NCBI GenBank assembly: GCA_017395545.1
Contig: JAFPUF010000027.1
Span: forward strand, 1 to 37,382
Source of the DNA: Treponema sp.
GTDB taxonomy: Bacteria; Spirochaetota; Spirochaetia; Treponematales; Treponemataceae
Direction of reading: 5' to 3'
DNA: 37,382 bases
The notes beneath the pieces were generated by a model. The model did not search any database. It worked only from the letters and a program-made list of their open reading frames with translations, and was not told where the DNA came from. Positions within the stretch are counted from its first letter, which is position 1, and every line of letters starts with the position of its first letter. This document shows positions 7,239 to 15,605 of this stretch, piece after piece. Made by a program: the position numbers and the translations under genes.

Positions 7239-8413
7239 TATGCATTCTCCTTAGCGAATTTCTTCATGAAGTCAACGAGAGCTTTAACGCCATCCAAAGT
7301 CATTGCGTTGTAGATTGAAGCTCGCATACCACCGACGAGACGGTGTCCTTTGAGGTTTACGAGACCTGCTGCAGCTGCCTCTTTAACGAACTTGTCGTTG
7401 ATTTCCTTTTCTTTTGCCAGAGCTGCTTTTTCTGCGTCAGAGCGGTCAGCCTCGTCTTTCTTTCCAGCGGCTGCTGTCTCGGCAGTTGAGTATTTTGTGA
7501 GGAAAGGAACATTCATCAATGAACGGCTTCCGACCTCAGTTGTCGCATGATAGAAGTTACCCTCGTTGTTGTCGAGGTAGTTGTAAAGGTAATCAGCCTT
7601 CTCTTTGTTGCGTTTGAGCATTCCCTCAGCACCACCGTTCTTCTCAATCCAGTGAAGAACTTTGCCCAAAACGTAGATTGTGTAGCATGGCGGTGTGTTG
7701 TACATTGAGCCGTTGTCAGCGTGTGTTTTGTAAGCGAGCATTGTCGGAGTTCCCGGCAAGCAAGCCTCTGGTTCTGGAATCAAATCCTCACGGACGATTA
7801 CGAGAGTAACGCCAGCTGGAGCCAGGTTTTTCTGAGCGCCTGCGAAAAGAAGACCAAATTTTGAAACATCAAGCGGCTCGCTCAAAACGCAAGAAGAAAT
7901 ATCTGCTACGAGAGGGATATTTCCTGTGTCCGGGATGTACTCGTAGTGAGTTCCCATGATTGTGTTGTTGAAGCAGATGTAAACGTAGTCGTAGTCGCCA
8001 GTTACTTTCTCAACTTTTGGAATATAAGAATAATTCTTGTCTTTTGAAGAAGCGATTACATCAACAGCGATTCCGAGTTTTTTAGCCTCAGCCGCAGCTT
8101 TTTTTGCCCAAACGCCAGTTTCGATGTAAGCTGCCTTTTTGTTTTTGATACCTAGGTTCTGAGCGACCATTGCAAACTGTGTAGAACCGCCGCCCTGAAC
8201 AAAGAGAACCTTGTAGTTCTCAGGAACATTCATCAATTTGCGGACCATTTTCTCTGCGTCTTCGATGATTGGCTCATAAGCCTTTGAGCGGTGACTCATT
8301 TCCATTACGGACTGACCTGTTCCGTTATAATCAAGCATTTCTGCTGCACATTCTTTCAAAACTTCTTCCGGCAGGCAGCTTGGACCTGCACTGAAATTGT
8401 AGACTCTAGCCAT
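7238..8413 (-). CDS. serC: Phosphoserine aminotransferase
   Basis: This 391-residue PLP enzyme makes phosphoserine from 3-phosphohydroxypyruvate and glutamate. Seen: YNFSAGPSCLPEEVL at the N-terminus, FVQGGGSTQFAM, the PLP lysine in GAQKNLAPAGVT near 194, and a C-terminal GHRLVGGMRASIYNA motif. It is about 30 residues longer than the Escherichia coli protein. The extra sequence is an Ala/Lys/Glu-rich stretch (ETAAAGKKDEADRSDAEKAA) around 312-332, probably a surface helix. TAGGAG 8 nt before the ATG fixes the start. It is the first gene of a serC-serA operon. Confidence 0.95.
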   Translation of the reverse strand: MARVYNFSAGPSCLPEEVLKECAAEMLDYNGTGQSVMEMSHRSKAYEPIIEDAEKMVRKLMNVPENYKVLFVQGGGSTQFAMVAQNLGIKNKKAAYIETGVWAKKAAAEAKKLGIAVDVIASSKDKNYSYIPKVEKVTGDYDYVYICFNNTIMGTHYEYIPDTGNIPLVADISSCVLSEPLDVSKFGLLFAGAQKNLAPAGVTLVIVREDLIPEPEACLPGTPTMLAYKTHADNGSMYNTPPCYTIYVLGKVLHWIEKNGGAEGMLKRNKEKADYLYNYLDNNEGNFYHATTEVGSRSLMNVPFLTKYSTAETAAAGKKDEADRSDAEKAALAKEKEINDKFVKEAAAAGLVNLKGHRLVGGMRASIYNAMTLDGVKALVDFMKKFAKENA

Positions 8414-8436
8414 TTTTATCTCCTAAAACATTTTCC

Positions 8437-8452
8437 GTGAAATCTTTCACAG
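8437..8452. promoter_or_regulatory. CRP-like palindrome in the serC leader
   Basis: CGTGA-N6-TCACA, i.e. TGTGA-N6-TCACG on the other strand, matches the CRP half-sites with one mismatch. With the predicted serC promoter at 8466-8494 it lies just downstream of the start of transcription, a position expected for repression. Confidence 0.5.
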
Positions 8453-8465
8453 AATTGATGATATA

Positions 8466-8494
8466 ACTTTAAAGATTCGCAGCGGCAAGGTCAA
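8466..8494 (-). promoter_or_regulatory. serC promoter
   Basis: On the minus strand TTGACC (8494-8489), 17 nt, TAAAGT (8471-8466). The predicted start is near 8459, giving a leader of about 46 nt with a good Shine-Dalgarno sequence. The -35 matches 5/6 and the -10 4/6. Confidence 0.5.
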
Positions 8495-8522
8495 CGGAAA
8501 GTGGCATTTCCGCTCGTTTTAC

Positions 8523-8538
8523 TGTGATTTTTTTCACA
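8523..8538. promoter_or_regulatory. CRP-like palindrome upstream of the pectin esterase gene
   Basis: TGTGA (8523-8527), six T, TCACA (8534-8538) is a perfect match to the CRP half-site arrangement. Its centre lies about 54 nt before the predicted start of transcription of the esterase gene, a position compatible with activation. Confidence 0.55.
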
Positions 8539-8569
8539 ATATTATATTCTGTCTTTTTTTGAAAACCTG

Positions 8570-8578
8570 TGCTATAAT
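8570..8578 (+). promoter_or_regulatory. Extended -10 promoter of the pectin esterase gene
   Basis: TGCTATAAT is a perfect extended -10 element (TGn + TATAAT). No good -35 is present, which fits an activator-dependent promoter. The start of transcription should fall near 8585, leaving a leader of about 13 nt with GAGG before the ATG at 8598. It also excludes the upstream ATG at 8559. Confidence 0.6.
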
Positions 8579-8597
8579 CTTTGTCCGAGGTTTACCT

Positions 8598-11500
8598 ATG
8601 ATTAAAAAGTTGATTAAAAAAGTTTTTGCCACTGTCCTTGTTTTCGGGGCAGTTTCAGCAGTTTCTTCTCAGGCCCGTAAAACCGACGTCTGGGATTTTG
8701 GTGGTGTCGAAGATGAAGGCGCAAACAACTTCATTACCGTCGATGCACTGGACAAAATGGAGCAGCTCGGCGCTGACGGAAAATTCAGCGTTGACGGTGA
8801 CATCGAATTCGGCGACTTAACGATGAATGTCGTCAAAAACGACCGCGCCTACAATTCCGGAAAAAAGAATTACGGTTCCCAGGGCTATGTCACTACTGAA
8901 TTTGAAGACGACTACACTTCACACGGTATCTGGTACTGCAACGGAAAAGGCGGCGAAAAACGCCGCTTCCTTCTCCTTAAAAATGTAAATGCCGGCGATG
9001 TAATCACTTTTTACGCACGCCTCAGCAACTCCGGCGATGAGACAATTCACTTTGCTTCTATCGATCCGGAAGGCCTCAAAGATGACAGACAGGACGAAAC
9101 CGCAGCAATTACAAACGAAGCGGTGCGCTATTCTTACATCGCAAAATTTTCAGGAAGCTACAAAGTCTACTGCGATGCATCTGTCGGAAAGCCGGTTTAT
9201 TTCAGAATCACCAGAACTCCGGCAGTTCAGGTCTCAGGCTCGCTCGCCTCTCTTCCGGCAGGACAGGGCGAACTCAAATTTCTGGTAAAAGACACTGACA
9301 TCGAGCTTCCTGCAAAAATTTCCGGCGGCTCTTACAAGGCAAGCCTTCCCGCAGGTTACACATACATCGCTGTTTTCACGGGCGTTAAAGGATACGGAGT
9401 CAGCCCTCTCTCAAAGACTTTCTCAATCGACGCAAAAACAGGCGTTTCCCTCAAAAAAGACTTCACAATCTCCGAGCAGAAAACATTTGTCGTAAACGGA
9501 AAAATCACGGGTTTTGCTTCCGGCTACGCGCCTCAGACCCCGATGAAACTCGTTTTCACCCCTCCAAAAGGTTCAATTTACCTTCCTGTCGAGGCCGAAA
9601 TCAAAAATGAAAACGGCGAATATTCTTTCGAAGACCTTCTCGAACCTTCGGTCTCATACAAAGCAGTTCTTTCAGGCGGAGAAGATTACGAAGTTACGGG
9701 CGACGACATCTTTGAAGGAACAGCCGCATTCTCAAAAGATATAACGGTTTCTACGAAAAAAGTTTATGACGTCTCAGGAAAATTCTTCGGTGAGATTTCA
9801 GAATTCCCGAAAGAAGTCAAATTCAAAAATCTAGAAGACGGCTATGTATACAACGGAGCCGTCTCAACCCTCAATTATTCAGTCCAGCTCCGTGACGGAA
9901 CTTACGAAGTTCTGTGCGAAACAAGCCGCGCAGTCTCAAAAAATCACATCATCGTAAACAAAAACTCTGTCATAAAAGACATCAAGATGAGTCTCAAGGA
10001 AAAGACTTTGCGTCCTCTTCCCCTCAAACGCGAACTCTGGGTCGGCCCGAAACGCGGCCAGTACCCGACAGTTCAGGAAGCAATTCTTGCAGCAAAAGCG
10101 ATGAACCCGCTCCAGGAACGCGACCGAATCACAATCATGATTACACCGGGCGTTTACAGATGCCAGCACATCGTTGATGTACCGTACATCACCCTCAAAA
10201 ATGCAGAACCAGGAAAAGAAGTAAAACTCACCTGGTACTACGGAATCGGTTACAACTACTATTCTGCAGGCGACGACGGATTCTACGACGAAGACCGCGC
10301 TTACGACAAATTCGGAAAGAAAGGCGTAGCAAAATGGGGCGGAGCAACTTACATCAAAAATGAAGCACGCGCTTTCCGTGCAGAAGGAATCACTTTTGAG
10401 ACATCTTTCAATAAATACGTTACGGACGAAGAAATTGCCGACGGCGTTGAAATGGACGGAAGTTTCAATTTCGTGCGCAAACTCAATTCTGACGTGCGTT
10501 CAAAAGCCTCAACAGAGCGCTCGGCCGCAATTCTTATCGAAGCAGACGAAACTGAATTCTCAGACTGTAAATTCTTAGGAAGCCAGGACACATTCTACAC
10601 AGGAAGCAAAATTAAAGGCTACCTCAAAAAATGCTTCATCGAAGGCAACACTGACTTCATCTTCGGTGACGGCGACTTTGTCTTTGAAAACTGCGAGATT
10701 CACTGGGCCGGATACACAGACACCGCAAAGAGCGGCTACCTTACTGCGGCCCGCACTGCCCCGGAAAGCAAGGGCTATCTCTTCTACAACTGCCTCATAT
10801 CAAGCGAAGAAAATGCGCTCACAGCCCCGGGATTCTTCGGCCGGCCGTGGGGAAAAGAAGCATCAGTAGCATGGGTAAACACGGTTCTCGGTACAGACGA
10901 AGCAATTCTTCCTGAAGGCTGGACCGACATGAGCGGAAACAAGCCGGAGAACGCACGGTTCCGCGAACTCAACACAACCTGGGACGGAAACCCGGTAGAC
11001 GTAACCGAAAGACCAAAAGAAACTATTCCTCAGATTACTAAAGACTTGACGATAAAGCACTATATCGGCCAGTGGAAGCCTGCATTCTACACGGAGCCGA
11101 AACCGTCCAAAGTAAAGGCGAAAAAGCCGTCTTTCACAACTGACGACGATATCAACACTCCGTATCCGGGACACACCATCACAGTTCACTACACTCTCGG
11201 AAAACAGGATGAAGAGGACACTTCACTTATCAAATGGTTCCGTGACAAAGACGGAAAAACTACTCTCGTAAAACAGAGTACAGGTTTCGCAGACAAAACA
11301 TATCTCATTCAGAAAGAAGATTCCGGCTCTACGATCCGTTGCCGGGTAATTCCGCAGATTCGCAGCGGTGACAAAGCATCTCCTGTCGAAGCAAAACTCG
11401 ACAAAAAAATCAACGAAGGCTACGCAATTCCTGCAAATGCCGCAGCTGACAGACCGCGCGTAAACGGTGCAGTAAACATCTTCCTTGCTTCTGACTCAAC

Positions 11501-12428
11501 CTGTAAGGACTACAGCGTTCTCGGAATGTGGAACGGAGGACAAATCCGTAACGAAGGCGGCTGGGGTGAATTCCTTCAGGCTTACTTCAATGGAACCGTA
11601 GCCGTACAGAATTATGCTAACGGAGGCCGCTCAAGCCGTAACTTCATCAACGAGGGCAGCCTTGCAAAAATCGAAGCAAACATCGCAAAGGGCGACTATC
11701 TTTTCATTCAGTTCGGTCACAACGACTGCTCAAATGCTTCAGGCTATCTCGAAGACCGCTATGTTCCGCTCGGAAAGGCCGACAAAAAAGGAAACTACCT
11801 CACCACTCCGGGCAAGAAAGTCGAGACTCCGCAGAGCTACGCTTCAAAATACGGCGAAACATTCTACTCTTGGGATTGCGGCGGCACATACAAGTGGTTC
11901 TTAAAACAGTACATCGATGTGGCCAGAAAAGCCGGAGCAACGCCGGTTCTCGTCACTCCGGTTTCAAGGCAGTACTTCACCAGCGAAGGAAAAATCCGGC
12001 CTCACCATGACTCAACAGACACAAGCACAAACACTCAGACAACCGAAAACAACGCTTACGTCGAGGCTGTCCGGCAGCTCGCAAAAGAAGAAAAAGTGAT
12101 TTTAATCGACGGATTTGAAATCACAAAAAATCTTTACGAAAAAGCATATGCCGACAAAAAAGACGCTTCCGTTGCAAAAAAACTGATGTTCGAGGGAGAC
12201 AGCACGCACAACAACAAGCTCGGTGCATTCATCATTGCCGGAGAATTTGCGCGCGCAATCCGCGTTCAGATTCCGTCACTCGCAAAGAGCATTGTTCACC
12301 CGGTAAAGACAATCGGCGAGAATTCAAACGGGAAGCTCATGTTCACCGTCGACAGCACAGGAAAATTCCAGTGTGATGACGATTACTGGACTGTCTATAC
12401 ACAAAAAATGCTCGATACGATAAAATAG
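8598..12428 (+). CDS. Pectin methylesterase (CE8) - rhamnogalacturonan acetylesterase (CE12) fusion, secreted
   Basis: The 1276-residue exported protein is inferred to remove methyl groups from homogalacturonan and acetyl groups from rhamnogalacturonan. GAGG fixes the start. Layout: signal peptide 1-25; an unrecognised beta domain to about 205; three tandem Ig/carboxypeptidase-regulatory-like domains (about 210-300, 298-385, 389-451). CE8 runs from about 472 to 820, with GSQDTFY near 660, catalytic Asp in TDFIFGDGDF near 684, GYLTAAR and FGRPWG near 747. An Ig-like spacer follows (840-935), then an SGNH-type CE12 domain from about 955: nucleophile serine in LASDST, NYANGGRSS, FGHND near 1036 and the Asp/His pair in GDSTHNN near 1200. 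The next gene begins 6 nt downstream. Confidence 0.92.
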   Translation: MIKKLIKKVFATVLVFGAVSAVSSQARKTDVWDFGGVEDEGANNFITVDALDKMEQLGADGKFSVDGDIEFGDLTMNVVKNDRAYNSGKKNYGSQGYVTTEFEDDYTSHGIWYCNGKGGEKRRFLLLKNVNAGDVITFYARLSNSGDETIHFASIDPEGLKDDRQDETAAITNEAVRYSYIAKFSGSYKVYCDASVGKPVYFRITRTPAVQVSGSLASLPAGQGELKFLVKDTDIELPAKISGGSYKASLPAGYTYIAVFTGVKGYGVSPLSKTFSIDAKTGVSLKKDFTISEQKTFVVNGKITGFASGYAPQTPMKLVFTPPKGSIYLPVEAEIKNENGEYSFEDLLEPSVSYKAVLSGGEDYEVTGDDIFEGTAAFSKDITVSTKKVYDVSGKFFGEISEFPKEVKFKNLEDGYVYNGAVSTLNYSVQLRDGTYEVLCETSRAVSKNHIIVNKNSVIKDIKMSLKEKTLRPLPLKRELWVGPKRGQYPTVQEAILAAKAMNPLQERDRITIMITPGVYRCQHIVDVPYITLKNAEPGKEVKLTWYYGIGYNYYSAGDDGFYDEDRAYDKFGKKGVAKWGGATYIKNEARAFRAEGITFETSFNKYVTDEEIADGVEMDGSFNFVRKLNSDVRSKASTERSAAILIEADETEFSDCKFLGSQDTFYTGSKIKGYLKKCFIEGNTDFIFGDGDFVFENCEIHWAGYTDTAKSGYLTAARTAPESKGYLFYNCLISSEENALTAPGFFGRPWGKEASVAWVNTVLGTDEAILPEGWTDMSGNKPENARFRELNTTWDGNPVDVTERPKETIPQITKDLTIKHYIGQWKPAFYTEPKPSKVKAKKPSFTTDDDINTPYPGHTITVHYTLGKQDEEDTSLIKWFRDKDGKTTLVKQSTGFADKTYLIQKEDSGSTIRCRVIPQIRSGDKASPVEAKLDKKINEGYAIPANAAADRPRVNGAVNIFLASDSTCKDYSVLGMWNGGQIRNEGGWGEFLQAYFNGTVAVQNYANGGRSSRNFINEGSLAKIEANIAKGDYLFIQFGHNDCSNASGYLEDRYVPLGKADKKGNYLTTPGKKVETPQSYASKYGETFYSWDCGGTYKWFLKQYIDVARKAGATPVLVTPVSRQYFTSEGKIRPHHDSTDTSTNTQTTENNAYVEAVRQLAKEEKVILIDGFEITKNLYEKAYADKKDASVAKKLMFEGDSTHNNKLGAFIIAGEFARAIRVQIPSLAKSIVHPVKTIGENSNGKLMFTVDSTGKFQCDDDYWTVYTQKMLDTIK

Positions 12429-12434
12429 GCGAAA

Positions 12435-13598
12435 ATGAAAAAAAATTCATTCCGCACTTTAAAACGCATTTTTATCTCGCTCGTAAAGAACCCGTTCACC
12501 TTTGTGTCTATTGCATTCGTGGCGCTGATGATAATCCTTATCGATGTCATCTTCCGCTACGAAGGCGGAGTCACAATGGAGAATTACGCCGACAGTGTCT
12601 GGAACTTTCTTATCGCTTTCGTTGCGGGGTACTACGACATATGTGTAGTCACCCCGATTGGACGCGCGTGCAGTTTCATCATACTGCTTGCCGGAATTCT
12701 TCTGTTCAGTACGATTACAGGTAAAATCGCATCAATATTCATGCAAATCCAACTTGAAAAAAATAAGGGTCTGAAAAAATTGAAAAATCTGAAAAATCAC
12801 TTTTTGCTTTGCGGCTGGCGTGACGGATTCGAGCGTATTCTTGAGACAGTCCTGCGCTCGAATCCTGACATCTCCCCGGATATGATAGTCCTTGTAAACG
12901 AGGCTCCTTCCGAAGAAATCGAGCAGATCAGAAATCAACCTCACTTCAAGGACATTCAGTATGTCTCCGGTGATTTCAGTGAGGAAGAAACTTTGAACCG
13001 TGCCCTCATAAAAGATGCCGAAAGGGTTCTGATTATCGCCGACCATTCAAAGAAATATTCCCAGATGGAAATGGACAGCCGTACGGTTCTGGCAGCCCTC
13101 ACAATGAAAAACCTGAACCCGCGTTTATATGTTGCCGCTGAACTTTTTGACTCAAAATTCAAGAATCATCTTGAAATGGCGCATTGTGACGAAATCATTC
13201 TTACAAGCGATTACGAATACAGTCTTCTTGCGACGGCTTCAAGCGGAATGGGCTATTCAAATGTCATCCGCGAACTTATCGGAGACGACGCAGATTCCGG
13301 AATCCTTATCGAAGACATTCCTTCATCTTTCATCGGAAAAACTTACGGGGAATTCAAGCAGTCACTCGGAAATACTTCGGTTCTGATCGGACTTTTGCAG
13401 AACACCGGAAACTTTTACATGCGCCGTCAGGATGCGCTCCGTGAAGCCCAGAAAAACCCTGATGTCAAACAGATTGTCGGCAACCTCAAAAAAATCAAAA
13501 CCCTCAAAAGCAATGATCCGCTTCTGGTTCCTGGCGATGATTTTGTAATTCAGCCGAACACAAAATCAATCTTCGTAAAAGGAAAAAGAATAAGCTGA
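12435..13598 (+). CDS. Two-TM potassium-channel-like protein with RCK/TrkA-N domain and unusual filter
   Basis: The 387-residue protein has TM1 (about 20-42), a pore loop, TM2 (about 76-100) and a cytoplasmic RCK-type region beginning NHFLLCGW, with a GDFSEEETLNRALIKDAERVLIIAD stretch typical of TrkA-N/RCK folds. The filter position reads AGYYDICVVTPIGR (G65-Y66-Y67-D68), where potassium channels have TVGYGD; the second filter glycine is tyrosine. The classic GxGxxG nucleotide motif is also degenerate. Selectivity and ligand are therefore uncertain. It starts 6 nt after the pectin esterase stop and is followed 16 nt later by a cyclic-nucleotide-binding gene, suggesting co-transcription. Confidence 0.8.
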   Translation: MKKNSFRTLKRIFISLVKNPFTFVSIAFVALMIILIDVIFRYEGGVTMENYADSVWNFLIAFVAGYYDICVVTPIGRACSFIILLAGILLFSTITGKIASIFMQIQLEKNKGLKKLKNLKNHFLLCGWRDGFERILETVLRSNPDISPDMIVLVNEAPSEEIEQIRNQPHFKDIQYVSGDFSEEETLNRALIKDAERVLIIADHSKKYSQMEMDSRTVLAALTMKNLNPRLYVAAELFDSKFKNHLEMAHCDEIILTSDYEYSLLATASSGMGYSNVIRELIGDDADSGILIEDIPSSFIGKTYGEFKQSLGNTSVLIGLLQNTGNFYMRRQDALREAQKNPDVKQIVGNLKKIKTLKSNDPLLVPGDDFVIQPNTKSIFVKGKRIS

Positions 13599-13614
13599 AA
13601 GCAGGAGAAATGAT

Positions 13615-14136
13615 ATGGCAGAAGTTATAGATATATTTGATGAAGTTCTCCCGAAACTTTTAAAACTTCAGCTCTTCGCTGATTTTAAGGCAGACAACGA
13701 AAATGACAGGCGCATTTTAAAAATGGTCTGGACAGAACTAAAAGTGCACTGTTACAAGGCCGGAGAAGAAATCATAAAAGAAGGCGAACGGGGGGAAGAT
13801 TTTTACATTCTCTCTGACGGCAAAGTCCAGATTTTTCGGAACACAATGGCCGGTGACAGAATAGCCCTTGCAAATTTAAGCGCAGATATGGGAATTTTCT
13901 TCGGTGAAACTGCTCTCCTCGGAACCGACACACGCGGGGCTACAGTCGTAGCTTCAACGGACTGCCGCACCTGCGAAATCACCGGCAAAAAATTCAAGGA
14001 ACTGTGCGAAAAAGAGCCTGTCCTGGGATACCGCGTAATGCTTTGCCTTGCGAACAGACTAAATTCCACAATCAGGAAAGCAAACAGCGACATGGCAACC
14101 CTCTACGAAGCTCTTTTTGACGAAGTCGTAAACTGA
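13615..14136 (+). CDS. Stand-alone cyclic-nucleotide-binding domain protein
   Basis: The 173-residue soluble protein is almost wholly one cNMP-binding beta roll: KAGEEIIKEGERGEDFYILSDGKV, then the phosphate-binding cassette FFGETALLGTDTRGATVVA near 95-113, including the key Glu and Arg. A C-terminal helix pair ends the protein. There is no helix-turn-helix or kinase domain, so it is not a Crp-type regulator as such. GCAGGAG upstream supports the start. It sits between the channel-like gene and an exported protein whose ATG overlaps its stop by one base (TGATG), so it may regulate one of these partners. Confidence 0.88.
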   Translation: MAEVIDIFDEVLPKLLKLQLFADFKADNENDRRILKMVWTELKVHCYKAGEEIIKEGERGEDFYILSDGKVQIFRNTMAGDRIALANLSADMGIFFGETALLGTDTRGATVVASTDCRTCEITGKKFKELCEKEPVLGYRVMLCLANRLNSTIRKANSDMATLYEALFDEVVN

Positions 14137-15023
14137 TGAAAAAAATCATTGTCCTTATCTGCATTCTCTTCTCACTCCGGGTCAACTGCTTTTCACTAAG
14201 TTTTTCTCCATCCGTCTTCTCATCTTCTCTTTCTGAAACAAACAGATTTTCAGCGCTCTCTTTTACTTCGCACGCAAACGAAGACAGCAATGAGGATGCT
14301 GACAGTCTTTTCGCAGAGGTTCTTGCCCTCGCCCTTATTGTTGCTGCAGTCGGCTATTACTGGCTCAATACTGTGCGTTTTTTTGACTATCCTTATCAGG
14401 AAGAAAATGTATCCCCTGCCGACGGAAAATATATTGCCCGCGGAACTCTGGACGGAATCGCTTTCACAGACCCGGGCTACAACAGAAACCGCTTTTCAGC
14501 AGACACTTCGCTTGTATATCTTCACAATCTCGGCTTCGGAAATGAGACCCGTTTTGAGGGGCTTTTGTTCCCGTACTTCGGGCCTTTCTTCGAAAATCTT
14601 GTGCTTGGAAAACCTTTCACAAACGGCGATTATTCTTTTGAAGAAAAAGGTTTAAGGGACAATATAAAACTCGGCGGCCAGATTTCCCTGATTCAGACAA
14701 ATATTTTGAGCGCCTCTTTTTTGATTCAGTATACAACCTGGCGCGGAAAGGGATTTTCAGATTTCAGAAAGGGCTGTAATTTCGGGCTTCTTCTCCGCTC
14801 CTATCCTGTCAAACCGCTCGTGCTCGAATGGAAAATGGGAAGCCACAACTACACCGGGGATTTTGAAGTTTTTGAAAGTGACCTGCATTTCGGACTTATG
14901 CGCGGCCCGTACGAATTTTTCGCCTCATGGAAATACCTGCATTTTTACGACAGCGAAAACGACGACTATTCAAAAGACTTTAACGGCGGCACAATCGGAC
15001 TCAGAAGATATTTTAGTTTATAG
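14136..15023 (+). CDS. Exported protein, probable outer-membrane beta-barrel
   Basis: The 295-residue protein has an N-terminal signal sequence (MKKIIVLICILFSLRVNCFS), a second hydrophobic segment near 61-78 (VLALALIVAAVGYYWL), and then alternating aromatic/polar strands. The final residues are RRYFSL, a barrel-like end with a penultimate aromatic-rich strand. I do not recognise a family. The ATG overlaps the preceding stop by one base, so it is translationally coupled to the cyclic-nucleotide-binding gene. Alternatives are an inner-membrane-anchored periplasmic protein. Confidence 0.6.
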   Translation: MKKIIVLICILFSLRVNCFSLSFSPSVFSSSLSETNRFSALSFTSHANEDSNEDADSLFAEVLALALIVAAVGYYWLNTVRFFDYPYQEENVSPADGKYIARGTLDGIAFTDPGYNRNRFSADTSLVYLHNLGFGNETRFEGLLFPYFGPFFENLVLGKPFTNGDYSFEEKGLRDNIKLGGQISLIQTNILSASFLIQYTTWRGKGFSDFRKGCNFGLLLRSYPVKPLVLEWKMGSHNYTGDFEVFESDLHFGLMRGPYEFFASWKYLHFYDSENDDYSKDFNGGTIGLRRYFSL

Positions 15024-15052
15024 ACTTTCTGAGGTGCAGTTTTCCGGCCGCT

Positions 15053-15559
15053 TTACTGATTTTCATCTAAAAATCTCTGGAAAATTCCTGCCGCAATTCC
15101 GCAAAGCTCTGCACAGGGACGCTTTTTGTAGTATTCTTCTGTCCTCTCTTCGCTCACAGGTGTTTCGCTTTCTTTCTTTTTGAGTCCGAGAAGTTCTCCG
15201 CATATAATCGAACCGTTGATTTTTTTAAATTCTCCGGCTAATTTCTGACCGTTTTCATAAGTCTCGTCTTTCTGTTTTTTCTCCCCGCCAAAGCCGTTGA
15301 TTTTCTGGCCGGATTTTGCTTTACAGGCGTTGTACATGCCGAGAGAAAAGAGCATTCCGCTCACGGTACCGCAGACTTCCCGCATACGGCACATTCCACC
15401 GCCAAAAGGCTGTACGAGAGCCCCAAGTTCTTCTGGAGAATATCCGAACTGTTCTGCAAATACAGCAGTTACGGACTGAGTGCAGTTCATTCCTGATTTA
15501 AAATTCTGTTCTGCTAAAAAAGACGCTTCTTCTTGTGTCATAGGCTGTTTCCATTTCAA
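15053..15559 (-). CDS. C_GCAxxG_C_C family redox-type protein
   Basis: The 168-residue protein has the conserved cysteine and glycine pattern of the C_GCAxxG_C_C family: GMNCTQSV, FGGGMCRMREVCGTVSGMLFSLG, SIICGELLG and a late CAELCG. Members are small cytoplasmic proteins often near oxidoreductases; a redox or metal role is inferred only from cysteines. Start choice is uncertain: ATG at 15559 or at 15541 are both in frame and neither has a clear Shine-Dalgarno sequence. A strong minus-strand promoter lies at 15591-15619. The 3' end faces the barrel-like gene 29 nt away. Confidence 0.8.
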   Translation of the reverse strand: MKWKQPMTQEEASFLAEQNFKSGMNCTQSVTAVFAEQFGYSPEELGALVQPFGGGMCRMREVCGTVSGMLFSLGMYNACKAKSGQKINGFGGEKKQKDETYENGQKLAGEFKKINGSIICGELLGLKKKESETPVSEERTEEYYKKRPCAELCGIAAGIFQRFLDENQ

Positions 15560-15576
15560 AGGGGATTTGTTTAAGA

Positions 15577-15605
15577 TTGATAGATACAGAATTATATTTT
15601 ATGAT
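15577..15605 (+). promoter_or_regulatory. Promoter of the OmpA-domain gene
   Basis: TTGATA (15577-15582), 17 nt, TATGAT (15600-15605); each hexamer matches 5/6. The predicted start is near 15612, with a leader of about 60 nt. It overlaps the divergent promoter at 15591-15619. Confidence 0.6.

Noticed and set aside
8559..8597. N-terminal extension of the pectin esterase (ATG at 8559)
   Set aside because: The -10 box lies inside this stretch, there is no ribosome site, and the signal peptide begins at 8598.
13615..14136. cNMP-binding gene as a Crp-type transcription factor for the CRP-like sites
   Set aside because: The protein ends after the cNMP domain and a helix pair. There is no helix-turn-helix, so it cannot by itself bind the palindromes.
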